From: Pedobacter metabolipauper
Lineage (GTDB): Bacteria; Bacteroidota; Bacteroidia; Sphingobacteriales; Sphingobacteriaceae
DNA: 64,000 nucleotides
Assembly (NCBI RefSeq): GCF_004362715.1
Contig: NZ_SNYC01000005.1
Location: forward strand, 311,781 to 375,780
Reading direction: 5' to 3'
The first letter of the stretch is position 1. The number at the start of each line of letters is the position of its first letter. The position numbers were made by a program, and so were the translations under genes. The notes beneath the pieces were generated by a model, which saw only the letters and a program-made list of their open reading frames with translations, did no database searches and had not been told where the DNA came from. Below, in pieces: positions 44,401 to 53,780 of this stretch.

Positions 44401-45384
44401 TTGAAAACACCGTCAAAAATTCTTGTGATCCGGTTCAGTTCTATGGGCGATATTATTTATACCACTCCCGTAGTACGGTGCCTTAAACAACAATTTCCAG
44501 GCAGTGAAATCCATTTTCTAACCAAAAAGGAGTTTAAATACATTTATCAGAACAACCCGTATTTAACCAAACTCCACTTGCTGCAGCCCAGCCTTTCAGA
44601 CACCATTCGTGCCATTAAGGAAGAGCAGTTTGACCTCATTATTGATCTGCACAATAACCTGCGCACCATGCTGATCAAAGCAGCAACACGCCTGCCATCT
44701 TCCACGTATAAGAAAGACCGGATCAACAAATGGCTGGCCCTAAAGTTTAAGTGGAACAGGTTCATCTCTTCCAAACACCTGGTAGACCGCTACCTGGAAA
44801 CTGTAAAATTTCTCGGCGTAAAGAATGATGGCAAACCAATCGATTATTATATCGCTAACGAATACCAGCTGGAAGAGTTTCTGCCTCCATCCCACCAGGG
44901 AAGTTATGTAGCCTTCATTATTGGGGCTACCCATTTTACGAAGCGGCTGCCCAATGAGCAGATCATTGAAATTTGCAGGGGAATAACTGCCCCTATCGTT
45001 TTGTTAGGCGGTGCAGATGTAAAGGAAAATGCAGCCATCATTGAAGCAGCAATTGGCAAACAGGTGTACAATACCTGTGGACAGATCAATCTTGACCAAT
45101 CCGTTTACCTGGTTTCTAAAGCGCATAAGGTCATTGGGTTTGATACCGGGCTTACCCATATCTCAGAAGCATTTAACAAGCCATTGGCCTCCATTTGGGG
45201 CGGTACCACACCGGAGCTTCTCGGTGTACATCCTTACCAAATTTCAGAATCACTGATTGCAGGTGTAGAACTTCCATGCCGGCCATGTTCCAAATTCGGG
45301 CTTGAAGCTTGTCCACTGGGACATTTTAAATGCATGAAAAACATTTCTGCAGATCAGATTGTTAATTTTATTAACCTTAATTAG
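44401..45384 (+). CDS. glycosyltransferase family 9 (heptosyltransferase-like)
   Basis: A 327-residue enzyme adding heptose or a similar sugar to the LPS core, on the cytoplasmic face of the inner membrane. Start codon TTG at 44401 (MKTPSKILVIRFSSMGDIIYTTPVV); RFSSMGD is the family's N-terminal motif. The donor site reads GFDTGLTHISEAFNKPLASIWGGT, as in WaaC/WaaF. A C-terminal Cys pair region (PCRPCSKFGLEACPLGHFKCM) is also common in this family. Position directly after the ADP-heptose genes supports ADP-heptose as donor. Confidence 0.9.
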   Translation: MKTPSKILVIRFSSMGDIIYTTPVVRCLKQQFPGSEIHFLTKKEFKYIYQNNPYLTKLHLLQPSLSDTIRAIKEEQFDLIIDLHNNLRTMLIKAATRLPSSTYKKDRINKWLALKFKWNRFISSKHLVDRYLETVKFLGVKNDGKPIDYYIANEYQLEEFLPPSHQGSYVAFIIGATHFTKRLPNEQIIEICRGITAPIVLLGGADVKENAAIIEAAIGKQVYNTCGQINLDQSVYLVSKAHKVIGFDTGLTHISEAFNKPLASIWGGTTPELLGVHPYQISESLIAGVELPCRPCSKFGLEACPLGHFKCMKNISADQIVNFINLN

Positions 45385-45391
45385 CCTTTAT

Positions 45392-45892
45392 ATGAAACAG
45401 CTCCTATTAGTAAGACACGGCAAATCAGATTGGGGCAATTCACATTTATCAGATTTTGACAGGCCATTAAATGCCAGGGGGCATCGGGATGCGCCTGAAA
45501 TGGCACGAAGGATCTTTCAAAAAGACCTGGTTCCACAAATAATTGTGAGCAGTCCGGCATTGCGTGCCCTTACTACAGCCATTCATTTCTTAGAAGCCTG
45601 GCAAAAAGATGCAGACCTGATCGTGCAGGCACCAGATATTTATGAGGCCGAAAAGATGGACCTGTTAGGGGTGGTTAATGGTTTGAATGACCGGTATGAC
45701 CGTATCGCCTTATTTGGTCACAACCCGGGCCTTACAGATTTTGCAAATTACCTTGGCAATGCAAATATCTATAATATACCCACTTGTGGTGTTGTTTTAA
45801 TAGAATTCCAGGCAGATAGCTGGTCGGAAATTAGCCAATCTACCGGAACAGTCGTTGATATCGACTATCCGAAGAACAGCGATGGCGATTAA
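45392..45892 (+). CDS. histidine phosphatase family protein, SixA-like
   Basis: A 166-residue protein from ATG 45392 (MKQLLLVRHGKSDWG); the frame opens at 45359 but that would overlap the glycosyltransferase. RHGKSDW holds the catalytic His, IVSSPALRALTTA the second Arg, and LFGHNPGLTDF the second His. It resembles SixA phosphohistidine phosphatases. Last gene of the heptose series; its stop codon shares bases with that of the convergent AMP nucleosidase gene. Confidence 0.88.
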   Translation: MKQLLLVRHGKSDWGNSHLSDFDRPLNARGHRDAPEMARRIFQKDLVPQIIVSSPALRALTTAIHFLEAWQKDADLIVQAPDIYEAEKMDLLGVVNGLNDRYDRIALFGHNPGLTDFANYLGNANIYNIPTCGVVLIEFQADSWSEISQSTGTVVDIDYPKNSDGD

Positions 45893-46752
45893 AATTGCAG
45901 GTGTTTTACCGTAAGTCCGTTATTGATCAGTTGTTTTAAAGAATCTATCCCAATCCTTAAATGTGTTTCTACATACGTATTGGTTACGTTGCTGTCACTC
46001 TCCGCTGTCTTTACACCTTCAGGAATCATCGGCTGATCGGAAACCAGTAGTAGCGCACCTGTTGGAATCTTATTGGAAAAGCCAGTAGTAAAGATGGTTG
46101 CCGTTTCCATATCTACGGCCATGGCACGTAAAGTTTTCAGGTATTTCTTAAATTCTTTATCATGTTCCCAAACCCTGCGGTTGGTGGTGTAACAGGTTCC
46201 TGTCCAATAATCACGGGAATGGTCTCTGATCGTCGTTGATATTGCTTTCTGCAACGCGAAAGAAGGCAATGCAGGTACTTCTGCCGGAAGATAATCGTTG
46301 GAAGTACCTTCACCCCTGATTGCGGCTATTGGCAGGATCAGATCACCCAATTGATTCTTCTTTTTTAATCCGCCGCATTTCCCTAAGAACAGCACCGCTT
46401 TGGGGTTAATTGCCGACAACAGATCCATCATGGTTGCAGCAAGCGGACTTCCCATTCCAAAATTGATGATCGTGATGCCATTTGCCGTAACACTCTGCAT
46501 CGGTTTGTCTAGCCCCATGATTGGTGCATTGTCATTCCATTCCGAAAACATCTGCAGGTATCTGCTAAAGTTTGTTAACAGGATATAGTTACCAAACTGA
46601 TCCAGCGGTCTGCCGGTATATCTTGGAAGCCAGTTTTTAACAATTTCTGCTTTTGATTTCAAACCTGGTTTTACAGGAGATTCTACTTCTTTGATCTTTT
46701 TAGCCTTGGCTTTGATCGTTTCATCTTTTTTTACGTCTTTTTCTTCATTCAT
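45889..46752 (-). CDS. amn: AMP nucleosidase
   Basis: A 287-residue purine-salvage enzyme splitting AMP to adenine and ribose 5-phosphate. An N-terminal Lys/Glu-rich tail (about 1-35) is followed by the phosphorylase-like fold: NFGMGSPLAATMMDLLSAINPKAVLFLGKCGGL, GEGTSNDYLP, and AVDMETATIFTTGF with the catalytic Glu of META. It lacks the extra N-terminal domain of the E. coli enzyme, as usual in Bacteroidota. The 210-base gap upstream holds the clpX terminator. Confidence 0.9.
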   Translation of the reverse strand: MNEEKDVKKDETIKAKAKKIKEVESPVKPGLKSKAEIVKNWLPRYTGRPLDQFGNYILLTNFSRYLQMFSEWNDNAPIMGLDKPMQSVTANGITIINFGMGSPLAATMMDLLSAINPKAVLFLGKCGGLKKKNQLGDLILPIAAIRGEGTSNDYLPAEVPALPSFALQKAISTTIRDHSRDYWTGTCYTTNRRVWEHDKEFKKYLKTLRAMAVDMETATIFTTGFSNKIPTGALLLVSDQPMIPEGVKTAESDSNVTNTYVETHLRIGIDSLKQLINNGLTVKHLQF

Positions 46753-46931
46753 ATATTATAATTTTAATTAAACATTCATTTTAATGCAGCACTCCCGTTT
46801 CTGAATACCAATAACCAGATTGTTATTTTACATTCGCATCTTTGCAGACAATTATCACGATAGCCAGCAAAACCAATTGTTATTTACATTCTATATCAAT
46901 TATCATGGTAGCCTGCGAAAGCAATATCTAA

Positions 46932-46964
46932 AAAAAAATCCCCGGCAGAACCGGGGATTTTTTT
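46932..46964 (-). terminator. rho-independent terminator of clpX
   Basis: Arms TCCCCGG (46939-46945) and CCGGGGA (46951-46957) flanked by A-run and T-run that extend the pairing to 14 bases; loop CAGAA. The outer arm touches the clpX stop codon. On the minus strand the stem ends in a run of T. Confidence 0.85.
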
Positions 46965-48204
46965 AAGCAGCCTTCAACTTTTTAAAGTCGGCCTTTTCAA
47001 ATTTCTCCACCGCATAATCGAGCGTGATATTTAGCTCCTTGACACTGGTATCGGAAGGGATATCAAACATGGCATCCAGCATGATGGCTTCACAAATAGA
47101 GCGTAAGCCCCTTGCGCCAAGCTTATATTCCATTGCTTTATCTACAATAAAATCTAAAACATCATCTTCAAATACAAGTTCGACACCTTCAAATTCAAAT
47201 AACTTTACATACTGGCGGAACAAAGAGTTCTTCGGTTCAGTAAGGATATTACGCAATGCTTCCTTATCCAATGGGTTAAGATGCGTCAATACCGGTACAC
47301 GTCCAATCAGCTCAGGAATTAAACCAAAAGATTTAAGATCCTGTGGGGTAATGTACTTATAAAGATTCTTAAGATCTAACTCTACATCATCCTTTTTAAC
47401 CTTATACCCTACCGCCTGTGTGCGTAAACGGTTTGCGATTTTGCGTTCAATGCCATCAAAAGCACCACCACATATAAACAGGATGTTGTTGGTATTTACC
47501 GGGATCATTTTCTGATCCGGATGTTTACGGCCACCCTGAGGCGGAACGTTCACAATGGTACCTTCCAATATCTTTAGCAGCGCTTGTTGTACACCTTCAC
47601 CAGAAACATCCCTGGTAATTGACGGGTTGTCACTTTTACGGGCTACCTTATCTACCTCATCAATGTACACAATTCCACGTTCAGCAGAAGCTACATCATA
47701 ATCTGCAGCCTGTAGTAAACGGGTTAAAATGCTTTCTACATCTTCACCAACGTATCCGGCTTCTGTAAGCACAGTTGCATCGCAGATACAGAAAGGAACA
47801 TGAAGGATCTTAGCAATGGTTTTTGCTAAAAGGGTTTTACCGGTACCGGTTTCACCAACCAGCATGATATTAGATTTCTCAATCTCTACCTCATCGCCTT
47901 TATCTACCTTCTGACTTAACCTTTTGTAGTGATTGTATACAGCCACTGAAAGAACTTTCTTTGCATCATCCTGACCAATAACGTACTGATCAATATGGGC
48001 TTTAATTTCTTTCGGTTTTAACAAGGTAATGGAAGAATCCAGGGCTTTTGCTTTTTTGCCGCCAAGTTCCTGTACAAGCAACTGATTTGCCTGCGTTACA
48101 CATTTATCACAAATGTATGCATCCAGTCCCTCGATAAGCATTAATGTATCCTGCTTACCTGAACCGCAAAAGGAACAACGTGATTCTTTACTCTGTTTAG
48201 CCAT
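46963..48204 (-). CDS. clpX: ATP-dependent Clp protease ATP-binding subunit ClpX
   Basis: An unfoldase of 413 residues that feeds substrates to ClpP. Zinc-binding domain with C10, C13, C32 and C35; Walker [15 protein letters not shown] near 117; Walker [14 protein letters not shown] near 175; sensor arginine region ELIGRVPV. The loop that docks on ClpP reads AVGYKV where E. coli has IGF, keeping the hydrophobic-Gly-aromatic pattern. It starts 3 bases after clpP. Confidence 0.98.
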   Translation of the reverse strand: MAKQSKESRCSFCGSGKQDTLMLIEGLDAYICDKCVTQANQLLVQELGGKKAKALDSSITLLKPKEIKAHIDQYVIGQDDAKKVLSVAVYNHYKRLSQKVDKGDEVEIEKSNIMLVGETGTGKTLLAKTIAKILHVPFCICDATVLTEAGYVGEDVESILTRLLQAADYDVASAERGIVYIDEVDKVARKSDNPSITRDVSGEGVQQALLKILEGTIVNVPPQGGRKHPDQKMIPVNTNNILFICGGAFDGIERKIANRLRTQAVGYKVKKDDVELDLKNLYKYITPQDLKSFGLIPELIGRVPVLTHLNPLDKEALRNILTEPKNSLFRQYVKLFEFEGVELVFEDDVLDFIVDKAMEYKLGARGLRSICEAIMLDAMFDIPSDTSVKELNITLDYAVEKFEKADFKKLKAA

Positions 48205-48207
48205 TTT

Positions 48208-48900
48208 TTAGTCTTTCTTTGTACTTCCCAGTACCTCATCAATCATCCCAAACTCTTTTGCCTCATCTGCTTTCATCCAGTAATCACGGTCTGAAGCTTT
48301 CTCCACCCATTCGTACGATTGTCCGGAGTGGGAAGAGATGATATCGTACAATTCTTTTTTCAATTTAAGCATTTCTCTCAAATTGATCTCCATATCAGAA
48401 GCAACACCCTGAGAACCGCCAGAAGGCTGGTGGATCATCACACGTGAATGTGTTAATGCCGCACGTTTACCTTTAGCACCGGCAACCAATAATACGGCAC
48501 CCATTGAGGCAGCCATACCTGTACAGATCGTAGCTACATCTGGAGTAATGTACTGCATGGTATCATAAATTCCTAAACCAGCATATACAGAACCACCAGG
48601 TGAATTGATATAGATCTGGATGTCCCTGTTGTTATCAGTTGACTGTAAGAACAGCAACTGTGCCTGGATAATGTTTGCATTTCCGTCATAAATGGCATCA
48701 CCTAAAAAGATGATACGGTCCATCATTAAACGAGAGAAAACGTCCATTTGAGCTACATTGAGCTGACGTTCTTCAATGATGTAAGGAGTCATACTTTTTG
48801 GAGAGTTATTAGTTGCTCCAATATAACGATCAACATTCAAACCGTTAATACGGTGATGTTTAACAGCGTATTTTCTAAATTCTTCTTTATCTATTTTCAT
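48208..48900 (-). CDS. clpP: ATP-dependent Clp protease proteolytic subunit ClpP
   Basis: The serine protease of the Clp complex, 230 residues. Catalytic Ser in CTGMAASMGAVLL, His in SRVMIHQPSGG, Asp expected in the region of DRDYWMKADEA. The N-terminal about 30 residues are slightly longer than in E. coli. Order tig-clpP-clpX is the widely conserved one. Confidence 0.98.
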   Translation of the reverse strand: MKIDKEEFRKYAVKHHRINGLNVDRYIGATNNSPKSMTPYIIEERQLNVAQMDVFSRLMMDRIIFLGDAIYDGNANIIQAQLLFLQSTDNNRDIQIYINSPGGSVYAGLGIYDTMQYITPDVATICTGMAASMGAVLLVAGAKGKRAALTHSRVMIHQPSGGSQGVASDMEINLREMLKLKKELYDIISSHSGQSYEWVEKASDRDYWMKADEAKEFGMIDEVLGSTKKD

Positions 48901-49012
48901 AAACTCCTATTGTTAATAATTGTAACTTCTTATCGTATAACTACCAATATTAATTAAACTAAGTTGGTAATTTATTGTGGTATTGTAAAATTTGAATATT
49001 TTTTATATAAAC

Positions 49013-49037
49013 AAGGCGGCCTTATGCAAGCCGCCTT
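49013..49037 (-). terminator. hairpin after tig
   Basis: Arms AAGGCGGC (49013-49020) and GCCGCCTT (49030-49037), 8 GC-rich pairs, 36 bases after the tig stop. The T-run on the minus strand is weak (GTTTATAT). Confidence 0.65.
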
Positions 49038-49073
49038 ATCAGTATCTATAAATTTAGTTCGCTTTATTGGCGA

Positions 49074-50420
49074 TTACTTTAATTCTATAAACTTGTTATA
49101 AGCTATATCTTTTTGGTCTAATGTAGCAACAGACTGAATGTATTCAAAAACTTTAATCGCTTTTACTTCATCGAAGATGCGATTGGCGTTATCTTTTTCT
49201 TTCAGGAAAGTTGCGGTATACTCTGCCAACTGATCTTCCGGCATCGGCGCAGGGCTATACATCCTGAACTGTGCATCTAAGCGTTGCTTTGCAGTTTGGA
49301 AAACATCTTCGTATTTAATCTCGATGTTATTGTCCTTAATCAGCTTGTTTTCGATTAAGGTCCATTTCAGGTTTTTTGCAAAATCATCATAACCTTCTGC
49401 CAATTCTTCGTCAGTTAGTTTTTCGTTAGTTGCTTTTAACCATTTACGTAAAAACGCATCCGGCAATTCGATCTTTACACTTTCGATCAGTTTGGTATAG
49501 ATATCATTCTGCAATTTGCGGTCTGCATCCTGCTGGAACATACTTTCTACTTCTTCTGTGATCCTTGTTGTAAAGCCTGCTTCATCAGTTACTTCACCAG
49601 CACCAAATAATTTATCAAAGAACTCCTGGTTTAAATCAGATTCCTCTAAGCGGTTTACATTTTTAATTGTTACCTGGAACTTAGATTGTAATTCTTTGGC
49701 ATCTTCTTCAGCAATGTCAAGCAATTTGGCGATGATCACCTCATTCTTGTCGAAAGTTTTCTGAAGATCCAGTTCTACTACATCATCCTTTTTTAAACCG
49801 ATTAAAGATTTTAAGATCTTTTTATCAGCTACCTGATCTAAACGAATAGAACCTGTATGGTTAATGCCACCTTCAAAAACTGAACCATCCGGAGAAAGTT
49901 GTGCTAATTCGGCATAAAGTACATCATCATCTGCCGAAACTTCAGGGTTTGTCATTTTGCCATAGCTTCTGCGGATGTTTTTGATCCGTGCAGCAAGGGT
50001 TTCTTCGTCCGCTTTAACACTATATTTTACGAATTTATCTTTGGATGTCACATCTACATTGATGACAGGTGCCAGACCCAATTCGTAGTTGAATTCAAAT
50101 TCGTCCGTATTGTCCCATTTAAAATCTTTAGTATCATCAATTACCGGTAAAGGCTGACCAAGGATCTCGACTTTATTGTCTGTTAAATGTTTATTTAGGG
50201 TTTCGCTTAATAAGCTATTGATTTCTTCTACCAGGATGCTTTTGCCAAACATTTTTTTAATGTGGGCTGCAGGAACCATCCCTTTACGGAAACCAGGAAG
50301 GTTAGATTTTTTTGCTTGTTCTTTTATAGATTTATCAACCTTTTCGGTGTAATCTTCAGGTGCAATCTTAATTTTTACAACTGCGTTTAAGTCGTTGATT
50401 TTTTCCTGTGTAATATTCAT
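49074..50420 (-). CDS. tig: trigger factor
   Basis: Ribosome-bound chaperone of 448 residues from ATG 50420 (MNITQEKINDLNAVVKIKI). The frame is open to 50513, but that stretch is the tRNA terminator and part of the tRNA, so it is not coding. N-terminal ribosome-binding domain has NLPGFRKGMVPAAHIKKMFG, close to the GFRxGKxP signature. The PPIase region (about 155-240) has diverged, and the helical C-terminal domain follows. Upstream of clpP and clpX. Confidence 0.95.
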   Translation of the reverse strand: MNITQEKINDLNAVVKIKIAPEDYTEKVDKSIKEQAKKSNLPGFRKGMVPAAHIKKMFGKSILVEEINSLLSETLNKHLTDNKVEILGQPLPVIDDTKDFKWDNTDEFEFNYELGLAPVINVDVTSKDKFVKYSVKADEETLAARIKNIRRSYGKMTNPEVSADDDVLYAELAQLSPDGSVFEGGINHTGSIRLDQVADKKILKSLIGLKKDDVVELDLQKTFDKNEVIIAKLLDIAEEDAKELQSKFQVTIKNVNRLEESDLNQEFFDKLFGAGEVTDEAGFTTRITEEVESMFQQDADRKLQNDIYTKLIESVKIELPDAFLRKWLKATNEKLTDEELAEGYDDFAKNLKWTLIENKLIKDNNIEIKYEDVFQTAKQRLDAQFRMYSPAPMPEDQLAEYTATFLKEKDNANRIFDEVKAIKVFEYIQSVATLDQKDIAYNKFIELK

Positions 50421-50454
50421 TTCTATGGAATCAATTTTATAAATGTCTTTATAT

Positions 50455-50485
50455 AAAAATTCCCCCGTGTTGCGGGGGAATTTTT
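50455..50485 (-). terminator. terminator of tRNA-Leu(UAG)
   Basis: Perfect 12-base arms: AAAAATTCCCCC (50455-50466) and GGGGGAATTTTT (50474-50485), loop GTGTTGC. It begins one base after the tRNA 3' end and, by symmetry, carries a T-run on both strands. Confidence 0.9.
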
Positions 50486-50486
50486 G

Positions 50487-50568
50487 TGCGGAAGAAGGGA
50501 CTCGAACCCCCACGCCGTGAAGCGCCAGATCCTAAGTCTGGTGCGGCTACCAATTACGCCACTTCCGC
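50487..50568 (-). tRNA. tRNA-Leu(UAG)
   Basis: 82-nt class II tRNA on the minus strand. Acceptor GCGGAAG pairs with CTTCCGC, A73 at 50487. Anticodon stem CCAGA/TCTGG encloses CTTAGGA, anticodon TAG. Variable arm CGCTTCACGGCGT, T-arm with GGTTCGAGTCC. CCA not encoded. Confidence 0.96.
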
Positions 50569-50723
50569 AGTTAGGATGTATTTAGGACTGCAAAGATAGA
50601 GATAGTTTTTAAAAGTCAAAACGGTTTTAGAATTATTTTCAAGCTATTTAGTTAATCAACTGGTTATCAGTAAAAATTATTTTATAGTTTATTTGAAATT
50701 ATGCTTTGCAATCCCGCTATCGC

Positions 50724-52769
50724 TTAATTAACGTATGTCAATCCCATATTATAAAACAAAAATGACCATCGGTCTGCAATTTCCTGAATGGCTTTATCCG
50801 TTGGTTTTCCTGCGCCATGACCGGCGTTGGTCTGGATACTGATCAGCATCGGAGCTTCGCCCGGCTGGTGTTTTTGCAGTGCAGCAGCAAATTTAAAAGA
50901 GTGTGCAGGCACTACACGATCGTCATGATCGGCAGTTGTTATCAAAGTGGCCGGATAGGATACGCCGTCTTTTAACGTATGCACAGGTGAGTATTTGTAC
51001 AGATAGTCAAACATCTCTTTAGAATCTTCAGAAGTGCCATAGTCATAACCCCAGCCTGCTCCTGCTGTAAATTTATGATATCGCAGCATATCCAGTACAC
51101 CAACCGCAGGGAATACCACCTTAACCAACTCCGGCCGTTGTGTCATGACTGCACCAACAAGCAAGCCCCCATTAGAACCGCCCATGATGGCCAGGTAATC
51201 ACTTGACGTATATTTTTCGGAGATCAGGTACTCTGCAGCAGCAATAAAATCATCAAACACATTTTGCTTTTGAAGCTTCGTTCCTGCCAGATGCCACTTC
51301 TCACCATACTCACCGCCACCCCGGATGTTGGGTACGGCATAGATCCCGCCCTGCTCCAGCAAAACGATAATGGATGTGCTGAACGCCGGTGTTAAACTTA
51401 CGTTGAAACCTCCGTAGCCATATAGTACCGTTGGGTTCTTACCATTTAACACCACGTCTTTTTTAAAGGTGATGATCATCGGAACTTTTGTTCCATCTTT
51501 CGACATGTAGAACACTTGTTTGGATTCGTATATAGCAGGATCGAAATCAATTCCCGACTTTTTATAAAGTTCAGACTTTCCGCTAGTGCTGTCATATTTA
51601 AAAATAGTTGCCGGGTACAGGTAAGAACTAAATGTATAATAAAGTTCTTTCTCTTCTTCTTTACTGGAAAAGCCATTGGCTGTTCCAATTCCGGGCAGTT
51701 CTACTTCATGCTCCAGCTTACCAGCTCTGTTGTACTGCAAAACCATAGATACGGCATCCTTGATATAATTGGCAAATAGCTTGCCTCCGCCAGTTGTAGG
51801 ATCAAGTACGTTTTCAGTCTCCGGGATCAGGTCTTTCCAGTTTTCAGGCCCTGGATCAGCAGCATCAACAGTAACGATACGGCCGTTAGGCGCATTTAAG
51901 TTTGTATAAATGAACAGCGTGCTGCCCACATTGTCTATGATTTCATTATTTTGATCAAAATGATCAACCAGGGTATGTATTGATGAATTGGCGGTTGAAA
52001 GATCCTGGATATAAAGTTCATTACCACAAGTAGAATTCGCTGCAGTAATCACCAGGTAACGCTCATCTTCCGTTAAACTGGCTCCGATATATCTTCTCGG
52101 CATTTTATCGCCACCGAATATGAGCTGGTCTTCGGACTGGCGTTCTTCCAGTTTATGGAAAAACAGTTTGTGGTATTCTGTAACGCCAGACAGTTCACTA
52201 CCTTCTTTTGGCTTATCATAACTGCTGTAATAAAACCCTTCATTTCCTTTCCAGGCTATACCAGAGAACTTTACATCGATAATGGCATCGCCTATCAAAG
52301 ATTTATCTTCAGCACGGATTACTACTACTTTAGTCCAGTCAGAGCCACCTTCCGACAATTGGTAGGCAACCATACTGCCATCTTTGGAAAATTTAATGCC
52401 TGCCAGTGAAGTTGTAGCATCTTTTGAAAAGGTATTCGGATCTAGAAACACTTCGGCATCTCCCCCTTCTTTCTGACGGTAAAGCACACTTTGATTCTGC
52501 AATCCGCTATTTTTATAAAAATAGGTATAGACCCCTTTTTTAAACGGCTGTGAATACTTCTCATAATTCATCAGCTTAGTAAGCCGTTCGCGGATCAGAT
52601 CTCTGTATGGTATTTGTTCCAGGTATTTTTGGGTAACTGCATTCTGTTCAACAACCCAGGCTTTGGTATCTTCAGCGCGGTCATCTTCGAGCCAGCGATA
52701 AGGATCGTTTACAATTGTTCCAAAGTAATTATCGCTTATATTCTCTTCTTTCGTATTGGGGTATGTCAT
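50724..52769 (-). CDS. prolyl oligopeptidase family serine peptidase
   Basis: A 681-residue S9A peptidase cutting short peptides after proline. The N-terminal beta-propeller (about 70-400) starts after YPNTKEENISDNYFGTIVNDPYRWLEDD in part, the typical entry sequence. The catalytic Ser lies in IMGGSNGGLLVGA near 530, Asp in TADHDDRVVPAHS near 620 and His in NAGHGAGKPT near 655. No signal peptide, so probably cytoplasmic. Single gene. Confidence 0.95.
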   Translation of the reverse strand: MTYPNTKEENISDNYFGTIVNDPYRWLEDDRAEDTKAWVVEQNAVTQKYLEQIPYRDLIRERLTKLMNYEKYSQPFKKGVYTYFYKNSGLQNQSVLYRQKEGGDAEVFLDPNTFSKDATTSLAGIKFSKDGSMVAYQLSEGGSDWTKVVVIRAEDKSLIGDAIIDVKFSGIAWKGNEGFYYSSYDKPKEGSELSGVTEYHKLFFHKLEERQSEDQLIFGGDKMPRRYIGASLTEDERYLVITAANSTCGNELYIQDLSTANSSIHTLVDHFDQNNEIIDNVGSTLFIYTNLNAPNGRIVTVDAADPGPENWKDLIPETENVLDPTTGGGKLFANYIKDAVSMVLQYNRAGKLEHEVELPGIGTANGFSSKEEEKELYYTFSSYLYPATIFKYDSTSGKSELYKKSGIDFDPAIYESKQVFYMSKDGTKVPMIITFKKDVVLNGKNPTVLYGYGGFNVSLTPAFSTSIIVLLEQGGIYAVPNIRGGGEYGEKWHLAGTKLQKQNVFDDFIAAAEYLISEKYTSSDYLAIMGGSNGGLLVGAVMTQRPELVKVVFPAVGVLDMLRYHKFTAGAGWGYDYGTSEDSKEMFDYLYKYSPVHTLKDGVSYPATLITTADHDDRVVPAHSFKFAAALQKHQPGEAPMLISIQTNAGHGAGKPTDKAIQEIADRWSFLFYNMGLTYVN

Positions 52770-53134
52770 TAGTTATTGGGATTTCAATACAAGTATATTG
52801 CTTTTTAAACAAAGCTTTCTTTATGAAATGTAAAGAGTATGAGTTTACCCCTATCATGTAAGACATCATTATAGTCTGTTAATACATACCTGATAGTTTC
52901 CTTATTGTTAAAGGTATAACTCCGCTCTATTACCGGTATTAGCGGTCTATCAGCGGTCTGTTAATGGTCTTAGACCACTATACCAGCTCCGATCCTTCGG
53001 AAATAGATCATTAAATATTCTCGTTATAATTAAACACAGACCAAAGGATAACCTGATGCTATCTTGCGGAAAAAAAATGTTATGCAGCTTAGGCTTATTA
53101 AAAAGAGATAAATTTAAGCAGTCAATTAAACAAA
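52770..53134. other. upstream region of the oligopeptidase gene with tandem 11-bp repeats
   Basis: No gene seen. Between 52942 and 52977 GCGGTCT (52942), GCGGTCT (52953) and ATGGTCT (52964) follow one another with a period of 11 bases, and the last copy forms the palindrome TGGTCT-T-AGACCA (52965-52977). It could be a binding site for a regulator of the leftward oligopeptidase gene. Confidence 0.4.
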
Positions 53135-53161
53135 AAAAGCAATCCTTAGTGGATTGCTTTT
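53135..53161 (-). terminator. terminator of the LiaF-like gene
   Basis: Arms AAAAGCAATCC (53135-53145) and GGATTGCTTTT (53151-53161), loop TTAGT, 20 bases after the stop of the gene at 53182; T-run on the minus strand. Confidence 0.8.
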
Positions 53162-53181
53162 GAACTATATGATGGAGTTAA

Positions 53182-53574
53182 TTATTTTCCCTGGTCTTTA
53201 AGATCATCAAAATCGAGTTTTCCTTTCTTGTGATCAAATCCACAGAAATGATGTTCATGTTTCGGCTTAAATATCATATACAAGCCGAGACCGATCAATA
53301 CCAACGCGCCTGTATAGGCTGTCATATCAAATGAGACAATGTCTTTCAAGGTGAAAATTCCACCAATCATTGTAAGCAAAACCCATCCGCCCGGTTTAAA
53401 GTTCCTTTTGTAGCCGATTAATAAACCAATAGCCAGCATGACTGTGTGCCAGCTTAATACCCAGAAAGGAATCAATAATCCGAAATTCCTTAAAATGAAC
53501 AACATTCCGATTACTAACAGTACTATACCTATGGTAAATTGACGTTCTGATTTGTTTTTGTTTAGCGTATTCAT
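53182..53574 (-). CDS. small membrane protein, LiaF/DUF5668-like
   Basis: 130 residues with about four hydrophobic segments (IGIVLLVIGMLFILRNFGLLIPFW at the start) and a short His-rich cytoplasmic tail (KPKHEHHFCGFDHKKGK). The pattern of paired helices with RNFG between them fits LiaF transmembrane domains. It has its own promoter and terminator, so it is a single-gene unit. Function unknown; LiaF-type proteins act in envelope stress sensing elsewhere. Confidence 0.75.
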   Translation of the reverse strand: MNTLNKNKSERQFTIGIVLLVIGMLFILRNFGLLIPFWVLSWHTVMLAIGLLIGYKRNFKPGGWVLLTMIGGIFTLKDIVSFDMTAYTGALVLIGLGLYMIFKPKHEHHFCGFDHKKGKLDFDDLKDQGK

Positions 53575-53587
53575 GATCTTTTTTCTT

Positions 53588-53618
53588 CAAAACTACGGTC
53601 AAAATAAACGGCGGACAA
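53588..53618 (-). promoter_or_regulatory. predicted promoter of the LiaF-like gene
   Basis: On the minus strand TTG (53618-53616), 20 bases, TAGTTTTG (53595-53588), a full consensus match 13 bases before ATG 53574. Confidence 0.6.
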
Positions 53619-53710
53619 TGAAGATATGGCGTTCATAGGCCAACCATCGGTCAATGCTATAAAATTGTCGGTGAATTCTTAATGCCATTACACAAAGTCA
53701 TTTTATTACA

Positions 53711-53740
53711 AAAGGCTGCATCAATTAAGATGCAACCTTT
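53711..53740 (-). terminator. terminator of the DUF4397 gene
   Basis: AAAGGCTGCATC (53711-53722) pairs with GATGCAACCTTT (53729-53740) with one C-A mismatch; A-rich flank gives a T tract on the minus strand. 40 bases after the gene's stop. Confidence 0.65.
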
Positions 53741-53780
53741 GTATTCATTACTCATCATATTAAGTTAAAACATTGTCTAA

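Noticed and set aside
50421..50513. 31-residue N-terminal extension of trigger factor
   Set aside because: The stretch is the tRNA-Leu terminator and the tRNA 3' end; the family starts at the MNITQEK methionine.
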